Shown: positions 9,305-18,531, counted from the stretch's first letter. The stretch is 64,000 nucleotides of DNA from Mesorhizobium sp. J8 (GCF_016591715.1 NZ_AP024109.1:992001-1056000), one strand, 5' to 3'. Program-made: numbers and translations. Notes: generated by a model from the letters alone, not told the origin.

Positions 9305-11166
9305 GCTGCACCGGCTTTCGAAAGATGGACGGTGAAGCGCGTGCCCTGGCCGCTGCTCGAGACCTCGATGCGCCCGCCATAGTCGGCGACGATGTCCTTG
9401 GCGATGACCAAGCCGAGGCCAAGACCCTTTTCCTTCGAGGTGTTGAAGGGTGTGAACAGCGATTTCAGGATCGCGGGCGGGATCCCCGGCCCGTTGTCGG
9501 AAACGACCAGCGCTACGTCTTCGGCGGTTTCGGTCGCGGAGACTTCGACCCGCGCGCCGTCGCGGCCTTCAAGCGCCTCCAGCGCGTTCTGGAACAGGTT
9601 GATCAGCACCTGCTCCAGCCGCAGCCGGTTGCCCATCACTTTCAGCGCCGGCGGCGGCAGCGTGATCGCCAGCGCGTCCAGCCGGCCGGCGAAGCGGCTC
9701 CTGAGCAGCACCACGGCGCCTTCGATCACGCCGCGCAATTCGATGGGCTCGGCGGCGGTGCGGCCTTTGCGGGCGAAAGCTTTCAGTTCCTCGGTGATCG
9801 AGCCGATGCGCTCGGTCAGCGCGGCGATGGCGCCAAGGTTCTCCTCGGCCGAGGCGCTTTGCTTGCGCTCCAGGAAGACGCGCGCATTGTCGGCATAGGC
9901 GCGGATCGTCGCCACCGGCTGGTTGATTTCATGCGCGACGCCGGCGGCGACCTGACCAAGGGTGGCAAGACGGTTCGCCTGCACCAGCTCCTGCTGCATC
10001 ACCTGCAGTCTCGCCTCCGTGCTGCGGTGGTCGGCGATCTCGGCCTGCAGCCGGTCGCGCGCCAGGCTGAGGTCCCGTGTGCGCTCCACGACCCGGCGCT
10101 CGAGCTCGGCGCGCGCTGCCTGCTCGGCGGCGATGCGCATCTGGCCGGACTGCCGGCGCCACAACAGATAGGCGGCAAAGGCGATCAGCGGCACGAAGAC
10201 GCCGAGCACCAGCAGCCGCATCTCGCGCTGCGCTGCGGCTATCGGTGCTTCGGCCGGAACGAGATAGTCGAGCCGCCAGGGCGTCGACGGCACCGCGGTC
10301 GAGAGCCGCAGATATTCCGCGTCGCTGCCGCCGGGCGTGATGGCATGGACCAGCGCGACGTCGGAACTCAGCGGTTGCGGTTTCGTGACCGGCAAGGGCA
10401 CCAGCGGCGCATCGCCGAATTGCTGGCTGCCGCGGATGTCGACCGCGACCGGAGCAGCCAGCGGCGCTATCGTCATGAAGCGCCAGGAGGGCACGCTGGT
10501 GATCAGCACCACGCCATGCGCATCGCTGACATAGGCCGGGCGGTTGGCCTCGTGCCAGTCGGACTCGAGCTGATCGAACTCCATTTTGACCACGACGACG
10601 CCGAGCGGCCCCGAGGCGCCGTCGACGCGGCGCGAGATGTAGAGGCCGGGACGCTTGCTGGTGTTGCCGAGCGCGAAATACTCAGCCGTGCCCGTCTGCA
10701 TCGCGCCCGAGAAATAGGCGCGAAAACCATAGTCGTTGCCGACGAAGCTCACCGGCTCGCGCCAGTTGCTGGAAGCGATCGCCAGGCCGTCCGTGCCGGT
10801 GACGTAGAGCACCGAGGCCTTGGTGCCGGAAACCAACCCTTCGAGCTTGCGGTTGAGCACGTCGATCGCGGCTGGGCTGCGTTCGCTCAATGCGTCATGC
10901 ACCTGCTGGTCCTCGGAGAGAAGCAGCGGCAGCGCACGCGGGTTTTCCAGCACCGCGCGCAGCAGCGCCACCTTGAGGTTGGCGTCCGTGCGCCCTTGCG
11001 TTGCCAGCGCTTCGATCTCGGTCGAGCGGCCATAGAGACCTGCGCCGTAGAGCGCTGCCGCGATGATCGCCAGCGCCACCGCCGTAAACAGCAGCCAGGC
11101 GCGCCGCGCCCGCCCGGCAAGCAGTTCGGGCGTTGGGGCGAGGGCAGCGGCAGGGCGTTGCAGCAT
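9301..11166 (-). CDS. dctB: C4-dicarboxylate sensor histidine kinase
   Basis: A 621-residue inner-membrane sensor: a first transmembrane helix at about residues 22-44, a periplasmic double-PAS-like sensor region of about 240 residues, a second helix ([18 protein letters not shown]), a coiled-coil linker rich in R/E/A, and a HisKA/HATPase core with H412 in GVAHEINQP plus the DNGPGIP and GLGLGL nucleotide boxes. It senses external succinate, fumarate or malate and phosphorylates DctD. The ATG at 11166 was chosen because an upstream in-frame start (11319) would place 51 arginine-rich residues across the palindromes and the dctA promoter. An ATG at 11181 is also possible. Confidence 0.92.
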   Translation of the reverse strand: MLQRPAAALAPTPELLAGRARRAWLLFTAVALAIIAAALYGAGLYGRSTEIEALATQGRTDANLKVALLRAVLENPRALPLLLSEDQQVHDALSERSPAAIDVLNRKLEGLVSGTKASVLYVTGTDGLAIASSNWREPVSFVGNDYGFRAYFSGAMQTGTAEYFALGNTSKRPGLYISRRVDGASGPLGVVVVKMEFDQLESDWHEANRPAYVSDAHGVVLITSVPSWRFMTIAPLAAPVAVDIRGSQQFGDAPLVPLPVTKPQPLSSDVALVHAITPGGSDAEYLRLSTAVPSTPWRLDYLVPAEAPIAAAQREMRLLVLGVFVPLIAFAAYLLWRRQSGQMRIAAEQAARAELERRVVERTRDLSLARDRLQAEIADHRSTEARLQVMQQELVQANRLATLGQVAAGVAHEINQPVATIRAYADNARVFLERKQSASAEENLGAIAALTERIGSITEELKAFARKGRTAAEPIELRGVIEGAVVLLRSRFAGRLDALAITLPPPALKVMGNRLRLEQVLINLFQNALEALEGRDGARVEVSATETAEDVALVVSDNGPGIPPAILKSLFTPFNTSKEKGLGLGLVIAKDIVADYGGRIEVSSSGQGTRFTVHLSKAGAA

Positions 11167-11174
11167 GCCGCATC

Positions 11175-11192
11175 TGTGCATGTTTTCGCACA
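11175..11192. promoter_or_regulatory. Putative DctD binding site 1
   Basis: An 18-bp interrupted palindrome, TGTGCATGTTTTCGCACA, with 5-bp perfect outer arms. Its length and outer TGTGC/GCACA arms match the DctD upstream activator sites known from rhizobial dctA promoters. It lies just upstream of the dctB start and about 110 bp upstream of the -24 element. Confidence 0.65.
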
Positions 11193-11209
11193 AGGCGCAA
11201 TTCGACCTA

Positions 11210-11223
11210 TGCGGATATCCGCA
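11210..11223. promoter_or_regulatory. Putative DctD binding site 2
   Basis: A perfect 14-bp palindrome, TGCGGATATCCGCA, resembling the inner core of the first site's family. Its centre is 33 bp (about three helical turns) from the centre of site 1, which fits cooperative tandem binding by DctD dimers. It sits about 80 bp upstream of the -24 element of the dctA promoter. Confidence 0.65.
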
Positions 11224-11299
11224 CGGACGCTCTCGAAGCTGCCTTTCGTCGGTTCGAAAAAAGCCAACAAAATCAACATTTCGCGGCTTCGGGCGTCGT

Positions 11300-11316
11300 C
11301 TGGCATGCGCGTTGCA
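11300..11316 (+). promoter_or_regulatory. Sigma-54 (-24/-12) promoter of dctA
   Basis: CTGGCATGCGCGTTGCA matches the sigma-54 consensus TGGCAC-N5-TTGCA, with one mismatch in the -24 box. The GG at 11302-11303 and GC at 11314-11315 have the required 10-bp spacing. Transcription would start near 11327, leaving an untranslated leader of roughly 80 bases before dctA. Confidence 0.85.
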
Positions 11317-11405
11317 CATGCATCGGCAGCAGCCGCAAGGCTGTGGAGGTCAACAGCCCCCAGGGAGGTCGAGCGTCTCGATCGGGGGGTCGAACGGAGG
11401 ACATC

Positions 11406-12743
11406 ATGCAGACAGCAATCGCTGCCGCCGAACCGCGCGGCAAGGTTCCTTTTTACCGGCATCTCTATGTGCAGGTCCTGGTGGCGATCGCCGCCGGCAT
11501 CCTGCTTGGCCATTTCTATCCCGATCTGGGCGCCTCGCTGAAACCGCTTGGCGATGCCTTCATCAAGCTGGTCAAAATGGTGATCGCGCCGGTGATCTTC
11601 CTCACCGTAGCGACCGGCATCGCCGGTGTTTCGGACCTGCACAAGGTTGGCCGCGTCGCCGGCAAGGCGATGATCTATTTCCTCGTCTTCTCGACATTGG
11701 CGCTCGTCGTCGGCCTCGTCGTGTCGAACGTCATCCAGCCCGGCGCCGGCATGCACATCAATCCGGCGACGCTCGACCCGTCGAAAGTGGCGACCTTCGC
11801 CGAGAAGGCCCATGACACGACGGTCGTCGGCTTCCTGATGAACATCATCCCCGACACCATCACCGGCGCCTTTGCCCAGGGCGACATTCTGCAGGTGCTG
11901 TTCTTCTCGGTGCTGTTCGGCATCGCGCTGGCGCTGGTCGGCGACCGTGGCCGCCCCGTGGTCGATTTCCTGCAGGCGCTCACCGCGCCGGTCTTCCGCC
12001 TCGTCGCCATCCTGATGAAGGCGGCTCCCATCGGCGCCTTCGGCGCCATGGCCTTCACCGTCGGCAAATACGGCATCGGCGCGATCGCCAACCTCGCCTT
12101 CCTGATCGGCACCTTCTATCTGACGTCGCTGCTCTTCGTGCTCGTCGTGCTCGGCGCCGTCGCATGGTACAACGGCTTCTCCATCCTGGCGCTGATCCGC
12201 TACATCAAGGAAGAGCTGCTGCTGGTGCTCGGCACTTCTTCGTCGGAAGCCGCGCTTCCAGGACTGATGGCCAAGATGGAGCGCGCCGGCTGCAACCGCT
12301 CGGTCGTCGGTCTTGTCATCCCGACGGGCTATTCCTTCAATCTCGACGGCACCAACATCTACATGACGCTGGCCGCACTGTTCATCGCTCAGGCGACCGA
12401 CACGCCGCTCACCTTCGGCGACCAGATCCTGCTCCTGCTCGTCGCCATGCTGAGTTCCAAAGGCGCCGCAGGCATCACCGGCGCCGGCTTCATCACCCTG
12501 GCCGCCACGCTCTCAGTGGTGCCCTCGGTGCCGGTCGCCGGCATGGCGCTGATCCTCGGCGTCGACCGCTTCATGTCGGAATGCCGCGCGCTGACCAACT
12601 TCGTCGGCAACGCGGTCGCGACCATCGTTGTGGCGCGCTGGGAAGGCGAGCTCGACCAGAAGCAATTCGCCGCCGCCATGGCGGGCCAGTTGCCGGAGGA
12701 GGCCGATCTCGCGCTGTCGGGCGGGCTGCAGCCGGCGGAGTGA
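11406..12743 (+). CDS. dctA: C4-dicarboxylate:cation symporter
   Basis: A 445-residue inner-membrane symporter of the DAACS family that imports succinate, fumarate, malate and often aspartate; in rhizobia it feeds nitrogen-fixing bacteroids. The sequence has the N-terminal helix [15 protein letters not shown], the serine-rich re-entrant loop TSSSEAALP and the substrate/cation motif NLDGTNIYM. The start at 11406 has a GGAGG at 11396-11400. The gene stands alone, divergent from dctB-dctD, behind a sigma-54 promoter with upstream palindromes, and ends in a hairpin with a T run. Confidence 0.95.
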   Translation: MQTAIAAAEPRGKVPFYRHLYVQVLVAIAAGILLGHFYPDLGASLKPLGDAFIKLVKMVIAPVIFLTVATGIAGVSDLHKVGRVAGKAMIYFLVFSTLALVVGLVVSNVIQPGAGMHINPATLDPSKVATFAEKAHDTTVVGFLMNIIPDTITGAFAQGDILQVLFFSVLFGIALALVGDRGRPVVDFLQALTAPVFRLVAILMKAAPIGAFGAMAFTVGKYGIGAIANLAFLIGTFYLTSLLFVLVVLGAVAWYNGFSILALIRYIKEELLLVLGTSSSEAALPGLMAKMERAGCNRSVVGLVIPTGYSFNLDGTNIYMTLAALFIAQATDTPLTFGDQILLLLVAMLSSKGAAGITGAGFITLAATLSVVPSVPVAGMALILGVDRFMSECRALTNFVGNAVATIVVARWEGELDQKQFAAAMAGQLPEEADLALSGGLQPAE

Positions 12744-12781
12744 CAGGCAGCACCGGGCATCCGCCCAAGCCTGTGCTGGCC

Positions 12782-12817
12782 GAACAGGTCGCGGCTCCGT
12801 CGCGGCCTGTTCTTTTC
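12782..12817 (+). terminator. Rho-independent terminator of dctA
   Basis: A 12-bp stem (GAACAGGTCGCG at 12782-12793, partner at 12801-12812, one G-T pair) with a 7-nt loop is followed by TTTTC. It lies 39 bp after the dctA stop codon and about 65 bp before the next start. Confidence 0.8.
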
Positions 12818-12882
12818 GCTGGCAGCCGCATAGGCTGCGCCGGCCGGATTCCCGGCGAAACACTCAGTCGAGAGGGCGGTCG

Positions 12883-13464
12883 ATGAGCAGCGCGTATCCC
12901 GAGATCTATCTTGTCCGTCACGGCGAGACCGAATGGAGCGCCTCGGGCAGGCACACCGGCCGCACCGATATCCCGCTGACGGCGAAAGGCGAGGAGGCGG
13001 CGCGCGGCGTCGCCGACCGTCTCAAGGGGCTGACGTTCCAGGCGGTCTGGTCGAGTCCTTCGCAGCGCGCCTTCGACACCTGCCGGCTCGCCGGCTTCGG
13101 CGAGCGCGCGGTCAAGAAGCCGGACCTGCAGGAATGGGATTACGGCGCCTATGAAGGCGTGACGACCAAGGAGATACTGTCGAAGCGCCCCGGCTGGCAG
13201 TTGTTTCGCGACGGCTGCCCGGACGGCGAGACGGCGGCCGATGTCGGCGCGCGCGCCGATGCGATCATAGCCGCGCTGCGCGCGGTTGCCGGCAATGTGC
13301 TCATTTTCTCCAGCTCGCATTTCCTGCGTGTCTTCGCGGCACGCTGGGTCGGCCTGTTGCCGGAAGGCGGCGAGCATTTTGTCCTCGACACGGCGAGCCT
13401 GAGCATTCTCGGTTACGAACACGATCTGACCGAGCCGATCATCCGGAGGTGGAACCAGAAATAG
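12883..13464 (+). CDS. Histidine phosphatase family protein
   Basis: A 193-residue cytosolic protein of the phosphoglycerate-mutase-like superfamily. The signature LVRHGETEW gives the catalytic H13, and SSPSQRAFDTC, EWDYGAYEG and SSSHFLRV carry the other phosphate-pocket residues (the second histidine is in SSSHF). Substrates of such proteins vary widely and cannot be read from sequence; a broad sugar-phosphate phosphatase is one possibility. An AGAGGGCGG stretch precedes the ATG. It stands alone after the dctA terminator. Confidence 0.8.
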   Translation: MSSAYPEIYLVRHGETEWSASGRHTGRTDIPLTAKGEEAARGVADRLKGLTFQAVWSSPSQRAFDTCRLAGFGERAVKKPDLQEWDYGAYEGVTTKEILSKRPGWQLFRDGCPDGETAADVGARADAIIAALRAVAGNVLIFSSSHFLRVFAARWVGLLPEGGEHFVLDTASLSILGYEHDLTEPIIRRWNQK

Positions 13465-13480
13465 CGAGCGCGGGCTCCCC

Positions 13481-13617
13481 CCTCATCCGGCCGCTTCGCG
13501 GCCACCTTCTCCCCGGCGGGGAGAAGAGGAAGGTCCGCGCCAACCGTCTCCTCTTCCCTCGGGGAGAGGTCGGATTGCCCCGAATTGCCCTTCGCAATTC
13601 GGGTGAGGGGGACGCCT
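13481..13617. repeat. Palindromic intergenic repeat, copy 2 (RIME-like, compound)
   Basis: The region opens with CCTCATCCGGCCGCTTCGCGG and a CCTTCTCCCC...GGGGAGAAG hairpin. A second module follows: CTCGGGGAGAGG, then GGATTGCCCCGAATTGCCC, then TTCGCAATTCGGGTGAGGGG. The second module returns almost unchanged at 41.03-41.10 kb. It separates two convergent genes and may also act as a bidirectional terminator. Confidence 0.75.
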
Positions 13618-13623
13618 CGCGCC

Positions 13624-14394
13624 TTACGCCGCAAGTATCGCCAGCTCTTCGCTCGTCAGATGCCGCGCCTTGCCTTTGGCGAGCTCGCCGAGCCGCAATC
13701 CGCCGATCGCCACCCTGATCAGCCGCAGCACCTCGATGTCGAAAGCGTTGAGCAGTCTGCGGATCTGCCGGTTGCGCCCTTCGTCGAGCACGATCTCCAG
13801 CCAGGCCGTCCGCCCGCCGCTGCGCAACGGCGCGATCGAGCTTGCCCTGAGCAACTCCCCATCGACCAGGGCGCCCTTACGAAAGCGTTCCAGCATTTCC
13901 TCGTCGGGCACGGCCGCGATCTGCACATGATAGGTCTTGGCGACATGCGAGGCGGGATCGAGCAAACCGTTCGCCCAACGCGTGTCGTTGCTCAGCAAAA
14001 GCAGCCCTTCGCTCGCCTTGTCGAGCCGGCCGACCGGCGACACGAACGGCAGGTCGAGCCCTTCCAGGCAGTCGTAGACCGTACCGCGGCCTTCGGGGTC
14101 GTCGCGGGTCGTGACCAGCCCGCGCGGCTTGTTGAGCATCAGATAGACCTTGCGCTCGGCAACGACGCGCTCGCCGTCGACGGTGATCCGGTCGCGGTCG
14201 AGGTCGACCCAAAGCGAAGGGTCGCGCGCCACCTTGCCGCCGACCCGCACGCGCCCCTCGGCGACGAGACGCTCCGCCTGCGCGCGCGAGCAGAAGCCGA
14301 GCTTGGAGAGCGCTCGGGCGAGGCTGACCTTGGCGACGACGGAGCGTCGAACATTGTCGGATGGGCGTGCCAACGATTCTGCTTTCGAACTCAA
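13624..14394 (-). CDS. rluB: Pseudouridine synthase, RsuA/RluB family
   Basis: A 256-residue RNA-modifying enzyme. An S4 RNA-binding domain (about residues 22-80, VSLARALSKLGFCSRAQAE) precedes the catalytic domain. The catalytic aspartate is D125 in GRLDKASEGLLLL, and the RNRQIRRL motif near residue 205 is typical of the RluB/RluE/RsuA group. Family members isomerise a single uridine in 23S (RluB) or 16S (RsuA) rRNA. Length and motifs favour RluB, but the subgroup is not certain. An internal ATG would shorten the unconserved N-terminus (first about 20 residues). Confidence 0.82.
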   Translation of the reverse strand: MSSKAESLARPSDNVRRSVVAKVSLARALSKLGFCSRAQAERLVAEGRVRVGGKVARDPSLWVDLDRDRITVDGERVVAERKVYLMLNKPRGLVTTRDDPEGRGTVYDCLEGLDLPFVSPVGRLDKASEGLLLLSNDTRWANGLLDPASHVAKTYHVQIAAVPDEEMLERFRKGALVDGELLRASSIAPLRSGGRTAWLEIVLDEGRNRQIRRLLNAFDIEVLRLIRVAIGGLRLGELAKGKARHLTSEELAILAA

Positions 14395-14454
14395 TTGCGA
14401 ACGGATGCCACGTACGGTGACATCATCGCAACTGTTCGATCGCTGGCAGGCATT

Positions 14455-15540
14455 TCAGCTGTTCCTGCCGAGGAGCGTTCTTAGGCGCGTCTTCAAGCTC
14501 CGCAGCGAGATGCTTCGCCTGAAATAGAGCTTGCGGATGCGCCGCCGCACGCGACGGGCTGCTTGCCTATGCACGTCGTCCGCGTTTCGAGATCCATGCG
14601 CGATCCGTACAGGCGGGCCGGAAGACGGTCTGGTCAATCCCAGCATGGCTTGGCTGTGAAGGTCTGCGTAGAAGGCATAATTCGCCTTAGCATCCCACCA
14701 CGGCGGCCGCGAGTTCACCGTCGGGTTGCTGTTGATCTCGAATGTCTGGATCTGCCCATCGACCAGACCATAATCGATGCGGCCGTATTCGATGCGCGCC
14801 AGATCGAAGATGGCTTTCAGTCGTTCCGCATGAGGGTTCTCGCGGACATAGTCGTGATGCTCCGCCCGCTCGGCTGCACTGAGCTTGGCGTTCGAATATT
14901 TCACATACCAGTCTGAGCTGATGAAGCAGTGCTGGGCGTAAACTGCCTCTCCGACGCGAAATGCCGAATATTTCCGGTATTGTCCGTCGGCCGAAGGCGC
15001 GGCGCCGAATTCGACGATCATGAGATCGGGGTCGCCGCGGATTTCTGCGGGCAGGCGGGCAATGGCCTTCGTCAGATCGTCCGCGTTGTGAAGCAGACCG
15101 GACAGGGGCGCCACGTGCTGGCTTGCCCAGCGCAGGAACACCGGAAAGCGGCCTATCGTTTCGCGCTCTCCGATGCGGTAGACGTCGAAGCGGTTGAGGC
15201 CGGCGGCCTTCAGTCGCTTAAGAAGTTCGAAGCGGCCGAGCGCCGCCGCCGGATTGTTGAGCAGCGGTAGCGCCGGATGCTGGGCTGCAATCCTGTGATG
15301 GAGCGCCGTCGCCATTTGCATCTGACTGGGCGACAGCCTTTCGAAATCGGTGAATATGAAAGGCCCGGGCGCCACGAGGCCGAGATTGCAGAGCTGCTCA
15401 TAAGGGAGTATGCGCAATAGCCCATTGAGCGGGGTTGCATAATATTCGAGGAACACGCCGATGGTGTATGCGTGCTCCTCAGCGCAAAGGTAATAGACGG
15501 GGCCGGGGCCACAACCGGGGCTTGGGGGCAGGATGTTCAT
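14455..15540 (-). CDS. ATP-grasp-like protein of unknown function
   Basis: A 361-residue protein. Its C-terminal half has the pattern of an ATP-grasp metal/nucleotide site: RIEYGRIDYGLVDGQIQTFE followed by INSNPTVN, which parallels the D...G...E-I-N-x-(N/H)-P arrangement of ATP-grasp ligases. The N-terminal part (YYLCAEEHAYTIGVFLEYYA) would be a Rossmann-like pre-domain, and the tail is very basic (RRVRRRIRKLYFRR). ATP-grasp enzymes join carboxylates to amines or thiols using ATP. The ATG at 15540 is used because the longer reading upstream is arginine-rich and lies antisense to the P450. Only 32 bp separate it from the divergent P450 start, implying a shared regulatory region and possibly a shared pathway. 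Confidence 0.55.
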   Translation of the reverse strand: MNILPPSPGCGPGPVYYLCAEEHAYTIGVFLEYYATPLNGLLRILPYEQLCNLGLVAPGPFIFTDFERLSPSQMQMATALHHRIAAQHPALPLLNNPAAALGRFELLKRLKAAGLNRFDVYRIGERETIGRFPVFLRWASQHVAPLSGLLHNADDLTKAIARLPAEIRGDPDLMIVEFGAAPSADGQYRKYSAFRVGEAVYAQHCFISSDWYVKYSNAKLSAAERAEHHDYVRENPHAERLKAIFDLARIEYGRIDYGLVDGQIQTFEINSNPTVNSRPPWWDAKANYAFYADLHSQAMLGLTRPSSGPPVRIAHGSRNADDVHRQAARRVRRRIRKLYFRRSISLRSLKTRLRTLLGRNS

Positions 15541-15572
15541 AAAGCGAGCCGCGCTGCGGTCGGGGCATAGAC

Positions 15573-16757
15573 GTGGACCTGTCCATGCATGGTGAAAGCC
15601 GCTGGGCAGGCATACGCTCCGGTTCGTTCGGCGCTTCCGGCGACCTCTATGCCCTTTACGATGCGATGCGTCGTGAAGCGCCCGTATGGGGGGCGCCGTG
15701 GGGCGATGTCTATGTCTCGCATTTCGATCTCGTCGCCGCCTGCCTGACCGACCCGCGCATGTCGCATCTGCCGCCGGCGAGCGGCGTCGCGTCGGACTCG
15801 GCGTTGCGCAACTGGCTGATCTACCAGGAAGGTTCCACCCACGCCGCAATCCGGGCCGCATTCCAGAAACCATTTGCCAGCGGCGGCCCGGCCGCCTTGA
15901 AGCCCTATGTCGACCAGGCCGTCGAACTGCACTGCACTACTGTCTCCGACGGTGACCTCGACATCGTTCCGGCTTTTGCCCGCGCGGTTCCCGAAAGCGT
16001 CATTGCGCGCCTGCTGGGCGTGCCGGCTGCCGACATCCCGCGGCTGCGCGCCTGGTCGATGGCGGCGCGCGAATTGCTCGATGGCGGGTTCGGCACCGCT
16101 TTCGATGAGACGACCAATGCGGTCGATGAAATGTCGGCCTATTTCACGGCGCACGCCGCAAGGCTCCTCAAAGGCCGCGAATTGCCGATGCTGCTCGCAG
16201 GCTTGCCGGATCTCGTCGGCAAGGTCGGGCTGGATGTCGCAGGCGCCAACCTGGCTCTGCTTGCCTTTGCCGGCCACGAGACGACGGTGCATCTCATCAG
16301 CCACCTGTTCTACCATCTGGCCTGGGCCCCGGATCAGTTGGCCACGGTACGTGACGAGCCGAAGCTTGTGACCAATGCCATTGCCGAAACGCTCAGGCTG
16401 GAAACGCCAATTCAGAAAATCTGCCGCTGGCCGACAGAGACGATCGAACTCGGCGGGCAAAGGCTGGCCAAGGACACGCTCGTCGTCCTGCTTCCAGGGG
16501 CGGCAAATCGCGATCCGCGGCGATTTGCCGAAGCCGACCGCTTCGATCTGCGCAGGCCGGTCGGGCAGAACCTCGCCTTCGGCCGCGGACCGCATGTCTG
16601 CATCGGTCGTGCGCTGGCCGAAATGGAGGCTCGGGCGGTCTTGGCTGCCGCGCTCGAACGCTGGTCCGCCATCGAGCCCGTGGAAGGAGGGGCGAAATGG
16701 CTGGACAATGCATCGTTCCGCGGACTCGACCGCCTTGTCCTGCGGTTGGCCGCGTGA
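15573..16757 (+). CDS. Cytochrome P450
   Basis: A 394-residue soluble bacterial P450. The I-helix oxygen-activation motif AGHETT is near residue 233, the K-helix ExxR is ETLR, and the heme-binding loop FGRGPHVCIGRALA places the thiolate ligand at C343. Family members hydroxylate or otherwise oxidise small molecules using ferredoxin-delivered electrons; no ferredoxin or reductase gene is adjacent. The start is GTG at 15573; ATG at 15585 would remove four residues. It lies head-to-head with the ATP-grasp-like gene and next to acyltransferase-like and sulfotransferase genes, which hints at a tailoring step in a small biosynthetic pathway. Confidence 0.88.
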   Translation: MDLSMHGESRWAGIRSGSFGASGDLYALYDAMRREAPVWGAPWGDVYVSHFDLVAACLTDPRMSHLPPASGVASDSALRNWLIYQEGSTHAAIRAAFQKPFASGGPAALKPYVDQAVELHCTTVSDGDLDIVPAFARAVPESVIARLLGVPAADIPRLRAWSMAARELLDGGFGTAFDETTNAVDEMSAYFTAHAARLLKGRELPMLLAGLPDLVGKVGLDVAGANLALLAFAGHETTVHLISHLFYHLAWAPDQLATVRDEPKLVTNAIAETLRLETPIQKICRWPTETIELGGQRLAKDTLVVLLPGAANRDPRRFAEADRFDLRRPVGQNLAFGRGPHVCIGRALAEMEARAVLAAALERWSAIEPVEGGAKWLDNASFRGLDRLVLRLAA

Positions 16758-16794
16758 CCGGGAAGATGAGCCTTCCGGGAAAGCTTTTCGGCAG

Positions 16795-17460
16795 CTAGCG
16801 GCCATGCACCATGCCCTCGGCGAAACATGATGCGCCATAACGCTTGAGGTTTGAGAGGTCGAATTCGGCGATGCACGCCAGCTCGATGCCGCGATGGTAG
16901 AGCGGGTTTGCCTCGAGGAAGAAGGCCGCATGCCGGTTGCGCGGGGCTCTATGCTCGGCGTCGGCCCACTGCTCGCGCAAATGCCCCTGCGACTCGCCGA
17001 AGTCGATCAATCCAGTCGACGGGTCGAAGAGCCGGCCGTAGCGGGCGCCGGCGATCCGGTCACGGATACGTTTCAATTCCGGCGCGATCTCTGTATCGGC
17101 AGCCGGAAAATAGGTTCGGAAGAAATTGGGAAGGATGCGATAGGTCCGATCGCCCTTGACAATCGGAAACCAGAAGAGCTGACGGTTGCCGAGACCGGCT
17201 TTGATCGCCCCTGCCGCCCGGAACCATGCCCGCAGCAGCACGGGGTCTCCCCATCGCGAGGCGTCCAGGACCGTGTCGCCTGAGAACAGATAGTTGATCT
17301 CAACCTCGTCCACCTCTTGCCTGCCGACCAGGATGGTCGAGAAGCCGATTACGTCACCAGCGCCCGACCACACGAGGACGACGGAGTCTTTCTCGGCCAG
17401 ATCGTGTTCGAACCGCCCGCGGTCGGCTGCGGCGTAGTGACGTTCGTAAAGGCTGAACAT
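16795..17460 (-). CDS. GNAT-like acyltransferase, putative
   Basis: A protein of at least 221 residues. MFSLYERHYAAADRGRFEHD, then DLAEKDSVVLVWSGAGDVIG and FSTILV, look like the first helix and strands of a GNAT acyl-CoA N-acyltransferase. The rest (VEINYLFSGDTVLD, FWFPIVKGDRTYRILPNFF) is distinctive but not a family I can name. The start is uncertain: ATG 17460 is given, but protein-like sequence extends about 15 residues upstream, and in-frame TTG 17616 and ATG 17652/17694 exist, all overlapping the sulfotransferase gene. It follows the sulfotransferase closely on the same strand, so the two are likely co-transcribed. Confidence 0.5.
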   Translation of the reverse strand: MFSLYERHYAAADRGRFEHDLAEKDSVVLVWSGAGDVIGFSTILVGRQEVDEVEINYLFSGDTVLDASRWGDPVLLRAWFRAAGAIKAGLGNRQLFWFPIVKGDRTYRILPNFFRTYFPAADTEIAPELKRIRDRIAGARYGRLFDPSTGLIDFGESQGHLREQWADAEHRAPRNRHAAFFLEANPLYHRGIELACIAEFDLSNLKRYGASCFAEGMVHGR

Positions 17461-17551
17461 CCCGTCCCGAAGGCATGAATCGAGCGCACCGACCGCGACG
17501 GTTTCCGACGTGGTCGAATCCTGGCCTTGTTTCGCTCTTGACGCCGTCCCG

Positions 17552-18445
17552 CTAACGGACTTCGTAGCTGGCCTGTCGATCTCGCAAATCCCCCACCCAG
17601 TGCTCTGCGTACCCAAACGCCCGGCGCAGTATGCGGCATCGCCAGTTAACATTCCAGATGTCCGATGCCGTGAGCGCCGATCTGTAGGTGCCAATGCTTC
17701 GCGCCGAAACTGGCGCCTCCGACAGCTCGGTGCGGTATGAGCGCCAGTAGCGATGGGTCAGCAGTTCCCTGAGGCTGGCGCGTTTGGCCGGGTCGGCCGT
17801 CAAGATCCCGTCGCCAGGCTGCAGTCCGAAACTCTGCCAGACCTTGGCGAGCGCGGCGGCAGGATCGGCGACCGCATCCTCGTAGCGCACGAACACGGCT
17901 CTGTCGCGGAACTGCCCGTTCGTGCGATGCATTCTGAGGGCCGGCAAATATGCCCGATTATAGGTTTTGCAGAGCCGGGCGACGCTGCCCGCGGAAGCAA
18001 GCGTCCTGCGTCCCAGGAGCCGTTGCTTGGCGCCCACGGTGAGGATCGATGTGATCGTGTCCTTCGGCTCGCGGACGGAGATTGCGAATTTTGCCTCCGG
18101 CAGCAATTGGGCGACCAGCGGCAACATCGGCGCGACCTCGACGGTTCGCAGCACGAGGCATTGCGGCTTGCCGGAATGAAGCCAGGCGTCATGGAGGCGG
18201 GCGTAGAGGAACCGGCGCGTCTCGCCCAAAAGCGCGTCGGGCGATTGAAGATAGTCCGCTGCAAACGCGCTGTCTTCACCGCCGTAGCGTATGTAGAGTT
18301 GCAGAATGTCCACGATCAAGCGCGCCGGGGCGAGCCTTTCACCTGTGTCGGGTGATGTGGAAATCAATCTGTGCAGCAGTGATGTGCCGCTTCTCATGCA
18401 GCCGGTCACGAAAACGAGCTTGAACGGAACTGAGGGAGACCCCAT
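17552..18445 (-). CDS. Sulfotransferase family protein
   Basis: A 297-residue PAPS-dependent sulfotransferase-like protein. The 5'-phosphosulfate loop is FVTGCMRSGTSLLHRLI near the N-terminus (residues 12-28), and the 3'-phosphate-binding region is SVREPKDTITSIL; RYEDAVADP closes the core as in the Sulfotransfer_3 group. Such enzymes transfer sulfate to sugars, lipids or small molecules (rhizobial Nod factors are one known case), but nothing here fixes the acceptor. It is upstream of the acyltransferase-like gene on the same strand and belongs to the accessory patch with the P450 and ATP-grasp-like genes. Confidence 0.78.
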   Translation of the reverse strand: MGSPSVPFKLVFVTGCMRSGTSLLHRLISTSPDTGERLAPARLIVDILQLYIRYGGEDSAFAADYLQSPDALLGETRRFLYARLHDAWLHSGKPQCLVLRTVEVAPMLPLVAQLLPEAKFAISVREPKDTITSILTVGAKQRLLGRRTLASAGSVARLCKTYNRAYLPALRMHRTNGQFRDRAVFVRYEDAVADPAAALAKVWQSFGLQPGDGILTADPAKRASLRELLTHRYWRSYRTELSEAPVSARSIGTYRSALTASDIWNVNWRCRILRRAFGYAEHWVGDLRDRQASYEVR

Positions 18446-18531
18446 GCGTGGATATTAAGCCTGGGCTTCAGTGCCGCAACCTAAATTAGCACCCACTCGA
18501 TGCGCCATATGGCGATGCCGGCTTCGCGATG

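Noticed and set aside
11167..11319. Longer DctB N-terminus
   Set aside because: The extra 51 residues are Arg/Cys-rich, lack similarity to DctB, and would cover the DctD sites and the dctA promoter.
9283..11541. Long plus-strand ORF opposite dctB
   Set aside because: Antisense to DctB, His/Arg/Gln-rich, no ribosome site, and it crosses the dctA control region.
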